NCBI RefSeq assembly: GCF_023740735.1
Contig: NZ_JAMRXH010000020.1
Location: 1 to 64,000, forward strand
Reading direction: 5' to 3'
DNA length: 64,000 nt
Source: Nocardia sp. CDC159
Lineage (GTDB): Bacteria; Actinomycetota; Actinomycetes; Mycobacteriales; Mycobacteriaceae
The notes beneath the pieces were generated by a model. The model ran no database searches. It was not told where the DNA came from and saw only the letters and a program-made list of their open reading frames with translations. The position numbers were made by a program, and so were the translations under genes. This document shows, piece by piece, positions 32,775 to 40,926 of the stretch (position 1 is its first letter; each line of letters opens with the position of its first letter).

Positions 32775-32794
32775 CACATATATGCCCGCATGTG
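32775..32794. promoter_or_regulatory. Imperfect inverted repeat at the right XRE promoter
   Basis: CACAT (32775-32779) and ATGTG (32790-32794) with a 10-bp centre, just upstream of the -10-like TAGAAT (32767-32772, minus strand) and overlapping TTGACA (32793-32798). It is positioned to autoregulate the XRE operon. Short arms, so uncertain. Confidence 0.35.
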
Positions 32795-32830
32795 TCAATC
32801 GCTCAACAAGCCACTCTTTTCTGGGGCACT

Positions 32831-32848
32831 ACACCGTTCGAACGGTGT
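32831..32848. promoter_or_regulatory. Perfect 18-bp palindrome ACACCGTTC/GAACGGTGT
   Basis: Two 9-bp arms with no spacer. Flanking CACT and AGTG (after a 4-nt bulge) extend the symmetry. It lies 73 bp before the right XRE start in the divergent region 32759-33198. The form is that of a TetR- or XRE-type dimer operator. Confidence 0.6.
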
Positions 32849-32954
32849 TTGTAGTGATACACGAATCGGCTTCGCGGCGATCCGGATCGCCCGAAAGCGC
32901 ACGCACAGGCGTGATTTCACGCAAAGATCATCCATAGCGCGGCTCAATCTCGAC

Positions 32955-32974
32955 AGTCAGTGTCCACACTGACT
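32955..32974. promoter_or_regulatory. 20-bp palindrome with 9-bp arms (AGTCAGTGT/ACACTGACT)
   Basis: Perfect 9-bp arms around a CC centre, ~53 bp upstream of a predicted -35 for the right small-protein gene. Its sequence differs from the 32831 palindrome, so two different proteins may bind this region. The rest of the 440-bp gap holds no convincing gene. Confidence 0.6.
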
Positions 32975-33026
32975 TTTCGTAATCACGATGGTTACAAAAA
33001 TATCCAAATGTGGCACGGAGCTTACA

Positions 33027-33056
33027 TTGACACTCACATTGGGCGATTCGTAGCAT
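33027..33056 (+). promoter_or_regulatory. Predicted promoter for the right small-protein gene
   Basis: TTGACA (33027-33032), 18-bp spacer, TAGCAT (33051-33056). A start near 33063 would leave a ~135-nt leader before ATG 33199, long enough for post-transcriptional control. Confidence 0.5.
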
Positions 33057-33198
33057 TTAGTCATCGCCATCGCTTTCCGCGAATCGATGGCCTCGACAAC
33101 CGAGGAGGTGCCCGACCCGGATACCTCGCTCCGGCGCGACGACTCGCACCAAGCCGAAGCAGCTTCCCGCAGCACTCTTCTCGACGAGGGCAAGATCT

Positions 33199-33564
33199 AT
33201 GACACTTCGGATCAGCGCCTGGTTGATCACCAGCGATGTCACTCCCGAATTCGCACAGTACCTTCCGACCGCGACCGGCGGTTACTGGTCGCTCAGTTGG
33301 CTGCCGGAGGTCGCGCTCACCCGCGACCAGGCCATCAGCGGAATGGTGCTCGACGAAACCCTCAGCGACCCCCGGCTGGTACACAACCGGGTGGCCTACG
33401 AGCTGTCGGCCTTCCGCGCGGCCGAATTGGGAATCAGTTTGGAGCAGGCGTTGATTCGTCTCTTCGGCCGCATCCTCGACCACGATGCGGAGTCCGCCTG
33501 CGAAACCGAGTCGTCCCGGGGGGACGGGCCCGGCCGACCGCTGATCGCGGTCGGCCGGGTGTAA
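33199..33564 (+). CDS. Small protein of the mirror module (right copy)
   Basis: 121 aa. Residues 1-90 match the left copy (27716-28018): MTL start, SDVTPE, YWSLSWLPEV, LTRDQA, GMVLDETLSDP, AFRAAELGISLEQAL. The last ~25 residues (acidic, then Gly/Pro rich) have no counterpart. No known domain; predicted soluble mixed alpha/beta. The ATG has GAGGGCAAG upstream. It is divergent from the right XRE regulator and has its own promoter. Same role as the left copy is likely; the role itself is unknown. Confidence 0.75.
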   Translation: MTLRISAWLITSDVTPEFAQYLPTATGGYWSLSWLPEVALTRDQAISGMVLDETLSDPRLVHNRVAYELSAFRAAELGISLEQALIRLFGRILDHDAESACETESSRGDGPGRPLIAVGRV

Positions 33565-33573
33565 CCCGGTGGG

Positions 33574-34395
33574 TTACAGCGCCGTCGATGGAGCGCCCTG
33601 CACCACCTCGATATCGAGGTCGATCCGCACGGTGGTGCCGACGGCCGCCACACCCGCCCGCACGAGGGCGTTGTAGTCGATGGCGAAATCGTTGCGATGC
33701 AACAGGGTTTCGGCGTGGAAGGCGGCGCGCACGCCGCCCCAGGGATCCGGCCCGCAGCCGCCGTAGGTGACGTCCAGTTCGATCGGGCGCACCCGACCGT
33801 GCAGGGTCAGCTCGCCCGGCATGATGAAAGTGTCCGCACCGGTGCGGTGAAATCCGCTGCCCGAGAAGGTGATCAGCGGATAGCGCTGCGCGTCCAGAAA
33901 CTCCGCCGACCGCAGATGATCGTCGCGCATGCCGATGCCGGTGTCGATACTGGCCGTCTCGATCTCGGCCAGACCCGTGGACCGCTCGAAGGTTTCGGCG
34001 ATATCGAGCCGCCCGCTCACCTCGGCGAACCGCGCCTTGATGCTGGCGATGCCCAGGTGCCGCGCGGTGACCTGCACCGTCGAATGCACCGGATCGATGG
34101 TCCACCGACCCGGCGGCGGGGTGGCGATCGTGCCCGCCTCCGGCTCGAGCACGATCTCGCCGAGCCCACCCGAACCGTCCGCCCCCGCCCGCACCACGCG
34201 GGCGACCGGCAGGAAGCCGGGCGCGGTCGCCACCGCGGTGTGCACGCCCGTGGGCAGCGGCTCGGTGGCCGCCGCCCCGGTGGGGTCGGCGACGGCCCGC
34301 GCGAGTTGGCGGCCGGTCGAATCCGTCACGGTCAGAATCGCATCCGGCACCGGCCAGCCCGCGGCCGTATGGATGTGTGCGGTCACACCAGTCAT
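33574..34395 (-). CDS. YceI-family protein with N-terminal carboxypeptidase-regulatory-like domain
   Basis: 273 aa. Residues ~1-85 form a beta-sandwich like those on the neighbouring MFS protein (WPVPDAILTVTDSTGRQLARAV, GVHTAVATAPGFLPV). Residues ~98-273 are YceI (WTIDPVHSTVQVTARHLG..., RSAEFLDAQRYPLITF, DFAIDYNALV), a lipocalin-like isoprenoid/lipid-binding fold. No signal peptide is visible, although many YceI proteins are periplasmic. The ATG at 34393-34395 is used; a longer frame belongs to the MFS gene region. It starts 14 bp after the MFS stop, last in the MarR-MFS-YceI operon. Confidence 0.85.
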   Translation of the reverse strand: MTGVTAHIHTAAGWPVPDAILTVTDSTGRQLARAVADPTGAAATEPLPTGVHTAVATAPGFLPVARVVRAGADGSGGLGEIVLEPEAGTIATPPPGRWTIDPVHSTVQVTARHLGIASIKARFAEVSGRLDIAETFERSTGLAEIETASIDTGIGMRDDHLRSAEFLDAQRYPLITFSGSGFHRTGADTFIMPGELTLHGRVRPIELDVTYGGCGPDPWGGVRAAFHAETLLHRNDFAIDYNALVRAGVAAVGTTVRIDLDIEVVQGAPSTAL

Positions 34396-34409
34396 GAACT
34401 TCCCGCCGT

Positions 34410-37106
34410 CTACGCCGATGTTTCCTCGTACCCCAGGCGTACGTCGTGGCCGACCTCGTTGCCCGCCACCGTGACCCGGCTGGTCACCGGTGGATAGCCG
34501 CGGGCCACCACGGTGTACTCGCCCTCGGGCAGATCGGCCACCACATAGTGGCCGCTGTCGTCGGTGCGAGCCGAGGCGATCAGCTCGCCGCGCTCGTCGA
34601 GCACCGTCACCTGCGCATCGGCCACCATTCGGCCGTCGGCCCACACCGATCCGCGCAGCACCGCCATCGGCGCGAGCTCGATGTCGTGGCGCAGCAGGCC
34701 GCTGTCGGGCACCGTCAACGTCGTTGCGCTGGGCCGCATGTGGTCGGCCACGGCCACCAGCGTGTAGGTGCCCGACACCACGCCCTGGCACAGGTACGCG
34801 CCGTCCTCGCCGGTGACCGCGGCCCCGACGACCTCACCGCGCGGATCGGTGAGGGTGACCGTCGCACCCCGCACCGGGTCTCCGCGCCGAGCCGTGCGCA
34901 CCACGCCGGACAGCTCACCGGAGCCGAGCAGCGTGATATCCAGCGCCTGCGCCCGATCATCGATGCTCACGTTCACCGCGGCGGGCTGATGGCCGCCCGC
35001 CGACACGATCAGCACGTAGTGCCCCGCATCCGGCGCACCGATCCGATAGCCGCCGTCTCCGCCGCCGGTCACCCGCGAAACCTGATGCCCGCGTTGGTCG
35101 ATCAGCGTCAGCGCGGCGCCGGGCACGGGACGGCCGTCCTCGCGGTGCACGCGCCCGCCCACGGAGTACGGGCCGCCGTCGGAGTGTGCGGACAGCTGCG
35201 CGACCGCACCGGAATGGGCCGCGCTGCCGTTGCTCGCGAGAGTGGCGGCCGGTGCCGCCGGTGCCGCGACCTCCGGCGCATACGACGTATACCTCTGCGA
35301 ACCCGCCTGTGCCACAGCGAATTCCGGCTCCTCCGTCCGGCTCGCATTCGTCGCGGGGTCCACGATGCCGTTCGGGACCGCCGACCCGACCCCGGTGGGC
35401 GGCCCGCCCGCGCCGGGCGAGGCCGCCCGATGCCCGTTGGCCGACTCGTGCACCGCGCGCTGCTCATCCGAGATCTCCGGCACGGCGGCGAACTCGCCTT
35501 CGGCGGGGGTCAGCGGCGCGGCGGCCGAAGCGGCGCCATCCTGCAGCGGAATCTCCTTCATGAACAGCAGCACCAGCGTGGCCAGCAGCGCCACCGCGGC
35601 GGCCGCGTAGAACACCCCGTGCAGGGAGTTGGTGAAGCCGATCAGGATGGGCTCGCGGACCTGCGGGGGCAGTTCGGCCAGGCCGCTGGTGTTGCTCTGC
35701 AGCTGGTTGAGCTTGTCGGCGTCGAAGCCCGGCGGCAGCTGCCCGCCGAAGGCGTCGACGATGCGGTGCGGCAGCAGATTGAACAGAATGGTCAGGAACA
35801 CCGCCACCCCCAGCGTGCCGCCCATCTGCCGGAAGAAGGTGGCCGACGCGGTCGACACACCCATATCCGCCCGCCCGGCGGAATTCTGGGCCGCGATGAT
35901 CAGCGTCTGCATGCAGCCACCGAGACCGAAGCCGATGATGCCGCTGTAGAGCAGCGGCTGCCACAGGGGGCTGTCGAAATGCACCTGGGCATACAGCGCG
36001 GTCCCGCAGGCGGTGATGAAGGTGCCCAGCACCGGCAGGAATTTGTAGCGCCCGGTGAATCGCGTGATCTGCCCGGCGATCTGGGAACCGATCATGATGC
36101 CGACCACCATGGGCAGCATCAGCAGACCGGCCTTGGTCGGCGAGAAGCCGCGCACCACCTGCAAATACAGCGGAACCATCGAGATGCCGCCGAACATGGC
36201 CACACCGACGATGAGCCCGCCCACGATGGTGACGCTGAACGTCGAACTGCGGAACAACCGCAGCGGAATCAGCGCCGCGTCCTTCATCACGGACTCGACG
36301 AGGATGAACAGCAGCAGCCCGATCACGCCGACGGCGTAGCAGATCAGCGCCCTCCGCGAGTCCCAGCCCCAGCCGCGGCCCTGCTCGGCCACGATCAACA
36401 ACGGCACGACGCAGATCGCCAGCGCGATCGCGCCGAGCCAGTCGACCCGATGGTTCTGCCGCTGGTGCGGGGTGTTGAGCACCCTCGCCACCACCGCGAG
36501 CGCGATGATGCCGATCGGCACGTTCACCAGGAACACCCAGCGCCAGCCGTCCAAACCCCAGAGCTCGTCGAAGCCGGAGAACCAGCCGCCCAGCACCGGC
36601 CCCAGCACGGTCGCGCTCCCGAATACGATCATGAAGTAGCCCTGGTAGCGCACCCGCTCGCGGGCCGGGACGATATCGCCGATGATGGTGAACGCCAGCG
36701 ACATCAGCCCGCCCGCGCCCAGGCCCTGCAGCGCGCGGAATCCGGCCAGCTCGTACATCGTGGTGGCCGCGGTGCACGCGACCGAACCGACGACGAAGAT
36801 GCCGATCGCGGTGAGATAGAACGGCTTTCGCCCGTAGATGTCGGCGAGTTTGCCGTACAGCGGCGTGCTGATGGTGGCGGTGATCAGGTAGGCCGTTGTA
36901 GCCCAGGCCTGTTGGTCGAAGCCGTGCAGGCTGTTGGCGATGCGCACGATCGCCACGCTCACGATGTTCTGATCGAGCGCGGCCAGGAACATGCCCAGTA
37001 GCAGGCCGGACAGCACGGTCAGGATCTGGCGGTGCGACAGTGACGCGCTCGCTCCCGCCTCCGGATCCGGCGGCGCGGCCGGGGTCCGGGTGGTCGAGTT
37101 GGTCAT
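34410..37106 (-). CDS. MFS (DHA2) transporter fused to three carboxypeptidase-regulatory/CnaB-like repeats
   Basis: 898 aa. Residues ~25-530 are a 14-helix DHA2 exporter (FLAALDQNIVSVAI, GKLADIYGRKPFYL, LGPVLGGWFSG). A Pro/Ala-rich linker runs to ~635. The last ~260 residues hold three ~80-aa Ig-like repeats, each with a G(R/S)V...G.P(V/M)..A..T(L/V).D.(R/E)G pattern and a YTLVA/YVLIV/YTVVA strand. Such domains usually sit outside the membrane. The ATG overlaps the MarR stop (ATGA). The operon predicts MarR-controlled export of a drug or lipid, with the YceI protein as binding partner; the substrate is inference. Confidence 0.87.
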   Translation of the reverse strand: MTNSTTRTPAAPPDPEAGASASLSHRQILTVLSGLLLGMFLAALDQNIVSVAIVRIANSLHGFDQQAWATTAYLITATISTPLYGKLADIYGRKPFYLTAIGIFVVGSVACTAATTMYELAGFRALQGLGAGGLMSLAFTIIGDIVPARERVRYQGYFMIVFGSATVLGPVLGGWFSGFDELWGLDGWRWVFLVNVPIGIIALAVVARVLNTPHQRQNHRVDWLGAIALAICVVPLLIVAEQGRGWGWDSRRALICYAVGVIGLLLFILVESVMKDAALIPLRLFRSSTFSVTIVGGLIVGVAMFGGISMVPLYLQVVRGFSPTKAGLLMLPMVVGIMIGSQIAGQITRFTGRYKFLPVLGTFITACGTALYAQVHFDSPLWQPLLYSGIIGFGLGGCMQTLIIAAQNSAGRADMGVSTASATFFRQMGGTLGVAVFLTILFNLLPHRIVDAFGGQLPPGFDADKLNQLQSNTSGLAELPPQVREPILIGFTNSLHGVFYAAAAVALLATLVLLFMKEIPLQDGAASAAAPLTPAEGEFAAVPEISDEQRAVHESANGHRAASPGAGGPPTGVGSAVPNGIVDPATNASRTEEPEFAVAQAGSQRYTSYAPEVAAPAAPAATLASNGSAAHSGAVAQLSAHSDGGPYSVGGRVHREDGRPVPGAALTLIDQRGHQVSRVTGGGDGGYRIGAPDAGHYVLIVSAGGHQPAAVNVSIDDRAQALDITLLGSGELSGVVRTARRGDPVRGATVTLTDPRGEVVGAAVTGEDGAYLCQGVVSGTYTLVAVADHMRPSATTLTVPDSGLLRHDIELAPMAVLRGSVWADGRMVADAQVTVLDERGELIASARTDDSGHYVVADLPEGEYTVVARGYPPVTSRVTVAGNEVGHDVRLGYEETSA

Positions 37107-37606
37107 GGTGTAGGGCCCTGTTTCGGTTCGGCTATCGGTGGGCTTGCTTCGATACTGCTGTTGAGCCGGTCGAGCAGCGCGATGAGCGTGCCGCGGTCCC
37201 GCTCGGGCCAGTCGGCCAGGATGTCGGCCATCCAGAGATTGCGCAGCCGACGGTTTTCCTCGAATACCCGCAGTCCCTCGGGGGTGGCCGCGAGTACGGA
37301 CGCGCGGCCGTCGATCGGATCGGTCCGGCGCTCGACCAGGCCGTGCGCCACCAGCGTTCGGGTCTGCCTGCTGATGGTCGAGATCTCGGCGTGCAGCAGC
37401 TCGGCGAGTTTGCCGGTGCGCTGTGGACCGTCGTGTACCAGGCAGAACAGCACGGCGTAGGCGAGCTTCTCCAGTCCGTCCGGACCGTGTTTGGCCAGTT
37501 GGGTCTTCGCCCGATTGATCGCGCGCACGAACCGGATCAGCTGTGCGCCGAGACGATCCGCATCGTCGAATGCGGTGCTGCTGCGGTTCAACTCGGCAGC
37601 GGTCAT
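37103..37606 (-). CDS. MarR-family transcriptional regulator
   Basis: 167 aa. The winged helix spans ~residues 45-115 (RTGKLAELLHAEISTISRQTRTLVAHGLVERRTDPIDGRASVLAATPEG) with the DxRxS wing. Dimer helices lie at both ends. The ATG at 37604-37606 has AAGGG 6-7 nt upstream; the upstream 37624 start is less likely. It is first in the MarR-MFS-YceI operon and overlaps the MFS start as ATGA. A palindrome at 37650-37668 just upstream is the expected autoregulatory operator; a phenolic or lipophilic ligand would relieve repression, by analogy. Confidence 0.9.
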   Translation of the reverse strand: MTAAELNRSSTAFDDADRLGAQLIRFVRAINRAKTQLAKHGPDGLEKLAYAVLFCLVHDGPQRTGKLAELLHAEISTISRQTRTLVAHGLVERRTDPIDGRASVLAATPEGLRVFEENRRLRNLWMADILADWPERDRGTLIALLDRLNSSIEASPPIAEPKQGPTP

Positions 37607-37649
37607 CGGAATCCCTTTTCCCACGAGGAGTTTGGTTAGCGCCTACAAC

Positions 37650-37668
37650 TAGTTGCCATTGCCAACTA
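37650..37668. promoter_or_regulatory. MarR-type operator TAGTTG-N7-CAACTA
   Basis: 6-bp perfect arms with a 7-bp centre (CCATTGC), 44 bp before the marR ATG in an AT-rich stretch; a second small palindrome (CAACTAGTTG, 37646-37655) overlaps it. The layout is typical of MarR dimer sites. Confidence 0.6.
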
Positions 37669-37703
37669 TACGCACGGCCCGGGGCCCGCCCGCAAATCGT
37701 TTT

Positions 37704-38543
37704 TCAGAACAGCGTCATCGGTTCGCTCGCCACGGGTTCGGGCAGCGGCTCGAGCTCTGGCACCCGCGCCCGTACCTCGGCGTGGAAACGGCGTGCCAGC
37801 ACCAGTGATTCGGCGTTGTCGGGCGTATGGATGAAGACGGTCGGCGAACGCCCCTCGCCCAGCCAGTCGACACATCGGTCGACCCAGCGCCGCCAGCCCG
37901 CGATGGTGGTCTCGGCATCGTCGCGGCCGATGTAGCGCACGATCGGCGCATCGGTCAGCGCCCGGGTGCGCAGCGCCACCCGCGGCTTGCGCGCCCACGC
38001 GTCCCGCTCGGTCGCACTGGTGGGCCGGGACGCGAACAGCGTTGTGGTGTCGAACGGCATCCACTCCGCACCGGTCCGGCCGAGCACGTACTCGAGCTGC
38101 CGGGCCGCGCGCTCGTCGTCGAAGAAGGCCGGATGACGGACCTCGACGGCGTAGCGGTGCCGCTGCGGCGCCTGCCGCAGAAATCGGGCCAGCGCACCGA
38201 GATCGGTGGGTGCGAAGGAGGCGGGCAGCTGAATCCACAGCGCGTGTGCGCGGGCGCCCAGCGGTTCCATCGCGTCCAGGAAGGCGTGCAATTCGGCATC
38301 GGTCTCGCGTAACCGTCGTTCGTGGGTGATGGTCTTCGGCAGCTTCACCACGAACCGGAAGTCCGCATCGGTCTGCTCGGCCCAGCCCGCTACGGTGCGC
38401 CGCGCCGGGGTGGCGTAGAAGGTGGTGTTGCCCTCCACCGCATTGCACCAGCGCGCGTACCCGCGCAGCCGCGCCCGCGCCTCCGGCTGCTTGTCCTGCC
38501 AGGCCGGATGCGTCCACTGGGCACAACCGACGTAGAGCCGCAT
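37704..38543 (-). CDS. DUF72 domain-containing protein
   Basis: 279 aa TIM-barrel DUF72 (YecE-like) protein. Typical blocks: LYVGCAQWTHPAW at the start, YARWCNAVEGNTTFYATP, FRFVVKLPKTITHE, LWIQLPASFAP, YAVEVRHPAFFDD, and a late VFIHTPDNAESL. Function of the family is unknown (structural similarity to xylose-isomerase-like barrels). The ATG at 38541-38543 is chosen; a much longer open frame upstream is read-through on the strand opposite the next genes. It is convergent with no near partner. Confidence 0.85.
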   Translation of the reverse strand: MRLYVGCAQWTHPAWQDKQPEARARLRGYARWCNAVEGNTTFYATPARRTVAGWAEQTDADFRFVVKLPKTITHERRLRETDAELHAFLDAMEPLGARAHALWIQLPASFAPTDLGALARFLRQAPQRHRYAVEVRHPAFFDDERAARQLEYVLGRTGAEWMPFDTTTLFASRPTSATERDAWARKPRVALRTRALTDAPIVRYIGRDDAETTIAGWRRWVDRCVDWLGEGRSPTVFIHTPDNAESLVLARRFHAEVRARVPELEPLPEPVASEPMTLF

Positions 38544-38612
38544 GAATTCGACGGTACTAGCCCCCGGAGTCGGGGGCCTGCGGGGCAGGACGTTTCGGGT
38601 AACTTGGCTGCG

Positions 38613-38915
38613 ATGAGTACATCGAACAGCGGTGCGAACTGGCGGCGTGGCCTGGGCGGTCTGGCCCTCGGCGGGGCGGTGATCGCGAGTGCGCTGATCA
38701 CGACGGCCGTTCCGGCGGCGGCCGATCCCGGCCTGCCGCTCACCCGGGAGGCCGAGACGGCCCAGGTGGCCGACGACGGGTGCACCTTCTCCTCGGTCGG
38801 CGGCTCGTGCAGCGATCCGGGGCCGGTGGGTCACGCGGTCATCGCGTTCCGAAGTTGGCTGGTGAGCTTGGGTTACGGCACCGGTAGCTCCTCGCTGTCG
38901 GCTCAGTTCTTCTGA
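38613..38915 (+). CDS. Small secreted protein
   Basis: 100 aa. Arg-rich N-terminus, hydrophobic core (LGGLALGGAVIASALITTA) and VPAAADP cleavage region form a signal peptide. The ~62-residue mature part has two cysteines (GCTFSSVGGSCSDPG) and a hydrophobic stretch; no domain recognised. The ribosome site is weak. The last 13 bp overlap the convergent PucR gene. Confidence 0.6.
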   Translation: MSTSNSGANWRRGLGGLALGGAVIASALITTAVPAAADPGLPLTREAETAQVADDGCTFSSVGGSCSDPGPVGHAVIAFRSWLVSLGYGTGSSSLSAQFF

Positions 38916-40807
38916 CGGTTCCGCTCGCCCAGGGCGGCGGCCGCGCGCAGCCGGTGCAGGCGTAGGGCCAGTTGGATGTCCAGCGCCCGCTCCGGCGCCT
39001 GCCAGTCCGCGCCGAGCAGGGCGGCGACGCGATCGAGGCGCTGGGTAACCGTATTGACATGGATGTGCAGGCGTTCGGCGCTGTCGGTGCGGCTGCATCC
39101 GGTGGCGAAGTAGGTTGCCACGGTCGCGAGCAGCGGTGTGCCGCGCCGGTTTTCGTAGTCGACCAGCGGTCCGAGCGTGCGGTCGAGGAAGGCGAGCACG
39201 TCCTGACCGTCGCCGACGAGCAGGCCCACCACCCCCAGATCGGCCGCCCCGGCCGCCGCGCCCGGGCGGCCGAGTGCGTGCAGCACCCGCACACAGCGCT
39301 GCGCCTCGGCGTAGGCGGCGGCCAATCCGGTACCCGGCGCGGCCGGACCCGCGCCACCGGCGGTGACCGGAACGCCGAGCGCCCGCCCCAGTTCGGTGGC
39401 GACCGATCGCGCCGCGGCCGTGGGATCCGCGCCGGGCAGCAGCAGCACGGCATGATCGCCGCGAGCGACGGCCAGACCGTGCCGGGCCGAGGCGTATGTG
39501 GCGGCATGGCCCGCTGCCCGACGCCTTCCGCCGTGTTCGGCGACCACCAGGACGTAGGGGCGGTCCACCTCGAGTTCGAGGGCCGCCGCGCGCGCCCGCA
39601 GGGCCTGCTCGTCGAGGCGGCCCGCGAGCAGATCGTCGAGCAGTTCGCCGCGCACCCGGCCCTCGGCCTCGGCGATGCTGCGGCGGAACAGCAACAGCAT
39701 GGCGGTGGTCTGGGCGGCGCGTTCCAGGATGCGCCGATCCGGTGCGGACAACTCGCCGGGCCGCAGCAGCACCAGGGTGCACAGCGGTTCGCCGCCCGCG
39801 CCGCCGGACGCGGCCCACATCTCCCGCGATCGCGCGGTGCGCCCGAGTCGCCTTGCCGCGCGCACGATTTCGGCCAGCGCGGCCGCGTCCGCGAGCCGAT
39901 CGCCGGCTGTCCCACCCACCTCGGCGAGCAGCCGCCCGTCGGCGTCGAGGACCCGCAGCGCGCCGCCGAGTATGTCGGCGGCCACCGCGGCGATATCGGC
40001 AACTCCCCCGCCGCTCACCACCAAATCGGTCATCCGATCGTGCGCCTCGGCGGCCCGCTCGACCGTCGAATTGTGGACGCGCAGCGCCTCGTTGGCCGAG
40101 CCGACCTCCGCCAGCGCCGCTCGAATCTCACCGAGCAGCCGGGCCGAATCCAGGGCGATGGCGGCATGGGCGGCCAGTGAGCTCAGCAGTGCCATCTCCT
40201 CCGGCGTGTAGGGTCGCGCGCTGCGATGCGAGGCGAACAGCACGCCGATCACCCGCTCGCCGAGCTTCATCGGCACACCCGAGATCGCCACGATCCCCTC
40301 GTCGCGCACCGCCTCGTCGATCGCGGCCGTATGCCGGAAACGCCGGTCGTCGAAGTAGTCCGCGGACCAGTAGGGCATCCCGGTCTGGGCGACCAGCCCA
40401 CCCAGACCCGCGCCGCGCGGCAGGCGACAGGCCCGGAAGATTCGCGACGCCGAGCCGTCGGTGACGCGGACGTAGGTGTCGCCGCGTTCCGGATCGGGCA
40501 GCGAGATATAGGCGACGTCGGCGCGCAGCAGCCGCCGGGCCCGATGCACGATCGCCTGCAGCACCGCGTCGACGTCGCGCAGTCCGGCCAGATCGCTCGC
40601 GGTGTCGAACAGCGCGGCCAGCTCCGCCTCCTTGCGCGCCCGCCGCTCCAGCAGCGCCCGCACCCGCAGTGCCGCGAGCTTGGCCTCCTCGAGCGTCGCG
40701 AGTTCGTCCGCCGACGCCCCGGCGGCCCGCGCGGCCAGCAGCGGCGCCTCGAATTCCACCGCGGAGGCTTCCCGCTCGAGCAATCCCAGGAAGACCTCCA
40801 CACCCAT
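38903..40807 (-). CDS. GAF domain / PucR-type HTH transcriptional regulator
   Basis: 634 aa from ATG 40805-40807. Helical start, GAF domain ~residues 65-220 (FDTASDLAGL...VAYISLPDPERGDTYVRV...AHAAIALDSARLL), a middle region with a GGDEF-like/CdaR-type fold, and a C-terminal PucR-type HTH (LLATVATYFATGCSRTDSAERLHIHVNTVTQRLDRVAALLG, ~570-615). Such regulators sense small molecules and activate nearby catabolic genes. It is divergent from the secreted esterase at 40927 (120-bp gap), so control of that gene and perhaps the PHB depolymerase is likely. Confidence 0.85.
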   Translation of the reverse strand: MGVEVFLGLLEREASAVEFEAPLLAARAAGASADELATLEEAKLAALRVRALLERRARKEAELAALFDTASDLAGLRDVDAVLQAIVHRARRLLRADVAYISLPDPERGDTYVRVTDGSASRIFRACRLPRGAGLGGLVAQTGMPYWSADYFDDRRFRHTAAIDEAVRDEGIVAISGVPMKLGERVIGVLFASHRSARPYTPEEMALLSSLAAHAAIALDSARLLGEIRAALAEVGSANEALRVHNSTVERAAEAHDRMTDLVVSGGGVADIAAVAADILGGALRVLDADGRLLAEVGGTAGDRLADAAALAEIVRAARRLGRTARSREMWAASGGAGGEPLCTLVLLRPGELSAPDRRILERAAQTTAMLLLFRRSIAEAEGRVRGELLDDLLAGRLDEQALRARAAALELEVDRPYVLVVAEHGGRRRAAGHAATYASARHGLAVARGDHAVLLLPGADPTAAARSVATELGRALGVPVTAGGAGPAAPGTGLAAAYAEAQRCVRVLHALGRPGAAAGAADLGVVGLLVGDGQDVLAFLDRTLGPLVDYENRRGTPLLATVATYFATGCSRTDSAERLHIHVNTVTQRLDRVAALLGADWQAPERALDIQLALRLHRLRAAAALGERNRQKN

Positions 40808-40926
40808 GCCCTCATTGTGAAACGGCCTGTCCGCCAACGGCATGTGAATCGTCGACATCCGGACGGCGGTGAATACGTGCCGCGCGCACATAGGGCGGCG
40901 GGCAGCCGATTCGTAGCGTCGTCGTC

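Noticed and set aside
33087..33770. 227-aa plus-strand frame overlapping the right small protein
   Set aside because: It is one frame off the conserved small protein and turns into Arg/Pro-rich sequence; could be at most a short leader peptide.
37704..39818. 704-aa minus-strand frame before the DUF72 protein
   Set aside because: The extra N-terminal part is same-strand, different-frame reading of the PucR gene.
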